Below, in pieces: positions 34,971 to 35,093 of a stretch of DNA of 35,093 bases (position 1 is the first letter of the stretch; every line of letters starts with the position of its first letter). Below the pieces are notes generated by a model that was given only the letters and a program-made list of their open reading frames with translations, did not search any database and was not told the origin of the DNA. A program made the translations under genes and the position numbers. Origin of the DNA: Fidelibacterota bacterium (lineage in GTDB: Bacteria; Fidelibacterota; Marinisomatia; SCGC-AAA003-L08; D37C17); the NCBI GenBank assembly GCA_004124405.1, contig SCKP01000016.1, forward strand, positions 1 through 35,093. The letters are read 5' to 3'.

Positions 34971-35024
34971 ATGTATGGCTGCTCTTTGGTACTAATATCT
35001 TGTTCTATATTATCTACTCACTAA
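34971..35024 (+). CDS. Possible 17-residue peptide behind a very strong ribosome site
   Basis: AGGAGGAGGAG (34959-34969) stands directly ahead of ATG 34971, which opens MYGCSLVLISCSILSTH and ends in TAA. A second ATG at 34975 gives only six codons. The peptide is hydrophobic with two cysteines. It could be a leader peptide, or coincidence in low-complexity DNA. Confidence 0.25.
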   Translation: MYGCSLVLISCSILSTH

Positions 35025-35056
35025 TAAGAGTAAGGTTCCCAGATAAAACAACATTT

Positions 35057-35072
35057 TGTGACCTATATCACA
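35057..35072. promoter_or_regulatory. CRP/FNR-family-like palindrome
   Basis: TGTGA-CCTATA-TCACA matches the CRP consensus half-sites exactly with the usual 6-base spacer. The gene it might control would lie beyond the window. No CRP-family regulator is in the window, so the call rests on the motif alone. Confidence 0.35.
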
Positions 35073-35093
35073 CTAATAGCTCTCCTTATAATA

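Larger units (their letters stand above)
34114..35093. other. Gene-poor tail of unusual composition, no convincing gene
   Basis: About 980 bases with stops in all frames. The longest frame (34153-34353, TTG start) has no recognisable product. The first ~300 bases contain three GGCACT copies (34170, 34181, 34201). From about 34430 on the texture changes: CTACGTAG palindromes, a C9 run (34776-34784), repeated GCTAATAAGC (34576, 34663), and an inverted repeat AAAAAGAATA (34551-34560) / TATTCTTTTT (34589-34598). It follows tRNA-Sec, a classic island integration site, but no integrase is visible. A chimeric contig end is equally possible. Confidence 0.5.

Noticed and set aside
34114-35093. CRISPR array in the tail
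   Set aside because: Repeats are 6-12 bases, palindromic and irregularly spaced. There are no 25-40 base direct repeats with unique spacers, and no cas genes.

Overview
The window is AT-rich bacterial DNA. It carries single-copy housekeeping genes next to secreted proteins that end in dockerin-like calcium-binding repeats or a type IX secretion (T9SS) sorting tail. This mix points to the FCB superphylum, most likely the marine Candidatus Marinimicrobia / Neomarinimicrobiota (SAR406). That placement is inference from protein style and gene content, because there is no rRNA gene here.

Layout. 1-2500 is a mosaic: the 3' part of a TPR-rich protein, a nitroreductase whose N-terminus looks frameshifted, a 47-codon small ORF, and a deletion scar joining the tails of a dockerin gene (minus strand) and a second nitroreductase copy (plus strand). 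2537-12174 is a secretome island: a gingipain-like C25 protease and a fibronectin/dockerin protein (both minus strand), then a DUF481-like outer-membrane barrel, a small cysteine-rich exported protein, a cohesin-like protein with a T9SS tail, and a large subtilase with an EF-hand-like insertion, a beta-propeller-like repeat region and a dockerin end (all plus strand). Good intrinsic terminators separate several of these units.

12304-26004 is one tightly packed plus-strand gene train, with gaps mostly under 50 bases and several overlaps. It contains cdsA, a seven-gene block (a MutL/GlmL-family ASKHA ATPase, a KOW-ended protein and five membrane or membrane-anchored proteins, one resembling DUF6754), a lysine-to-aminoadipate pair (ALDH7-like dehydrogenase and L-lysine 6-aminotransferase), rsmI, tmk and a CtpA-type protease. 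No glutamate mutase or other B12 mutase subunit is nearby, so the GlmL-like protein probably serves the membrane proteins. This block is the best candidate for an undescribed system.

26088-33815 is translation and housekeeping: tRNA-Val, thrS, infC (apparently with an AUA start), rpmI, rplT, pheS, pheT, zapA and folD. It is followed by tRNA-Arg(CCG), a tRNA-Sec(UCA) and a terminator.

34114-35093 has no convincing gene and looks unlike the rest: short palindromes built on CTACGTAG, a C9 run, dispersed 10-mers, a CRP-like palindrome and a 17-codon ORF behind a very strong Shine-Dalgarno. It may be an island edge next to selC, or a chimeric contig end.
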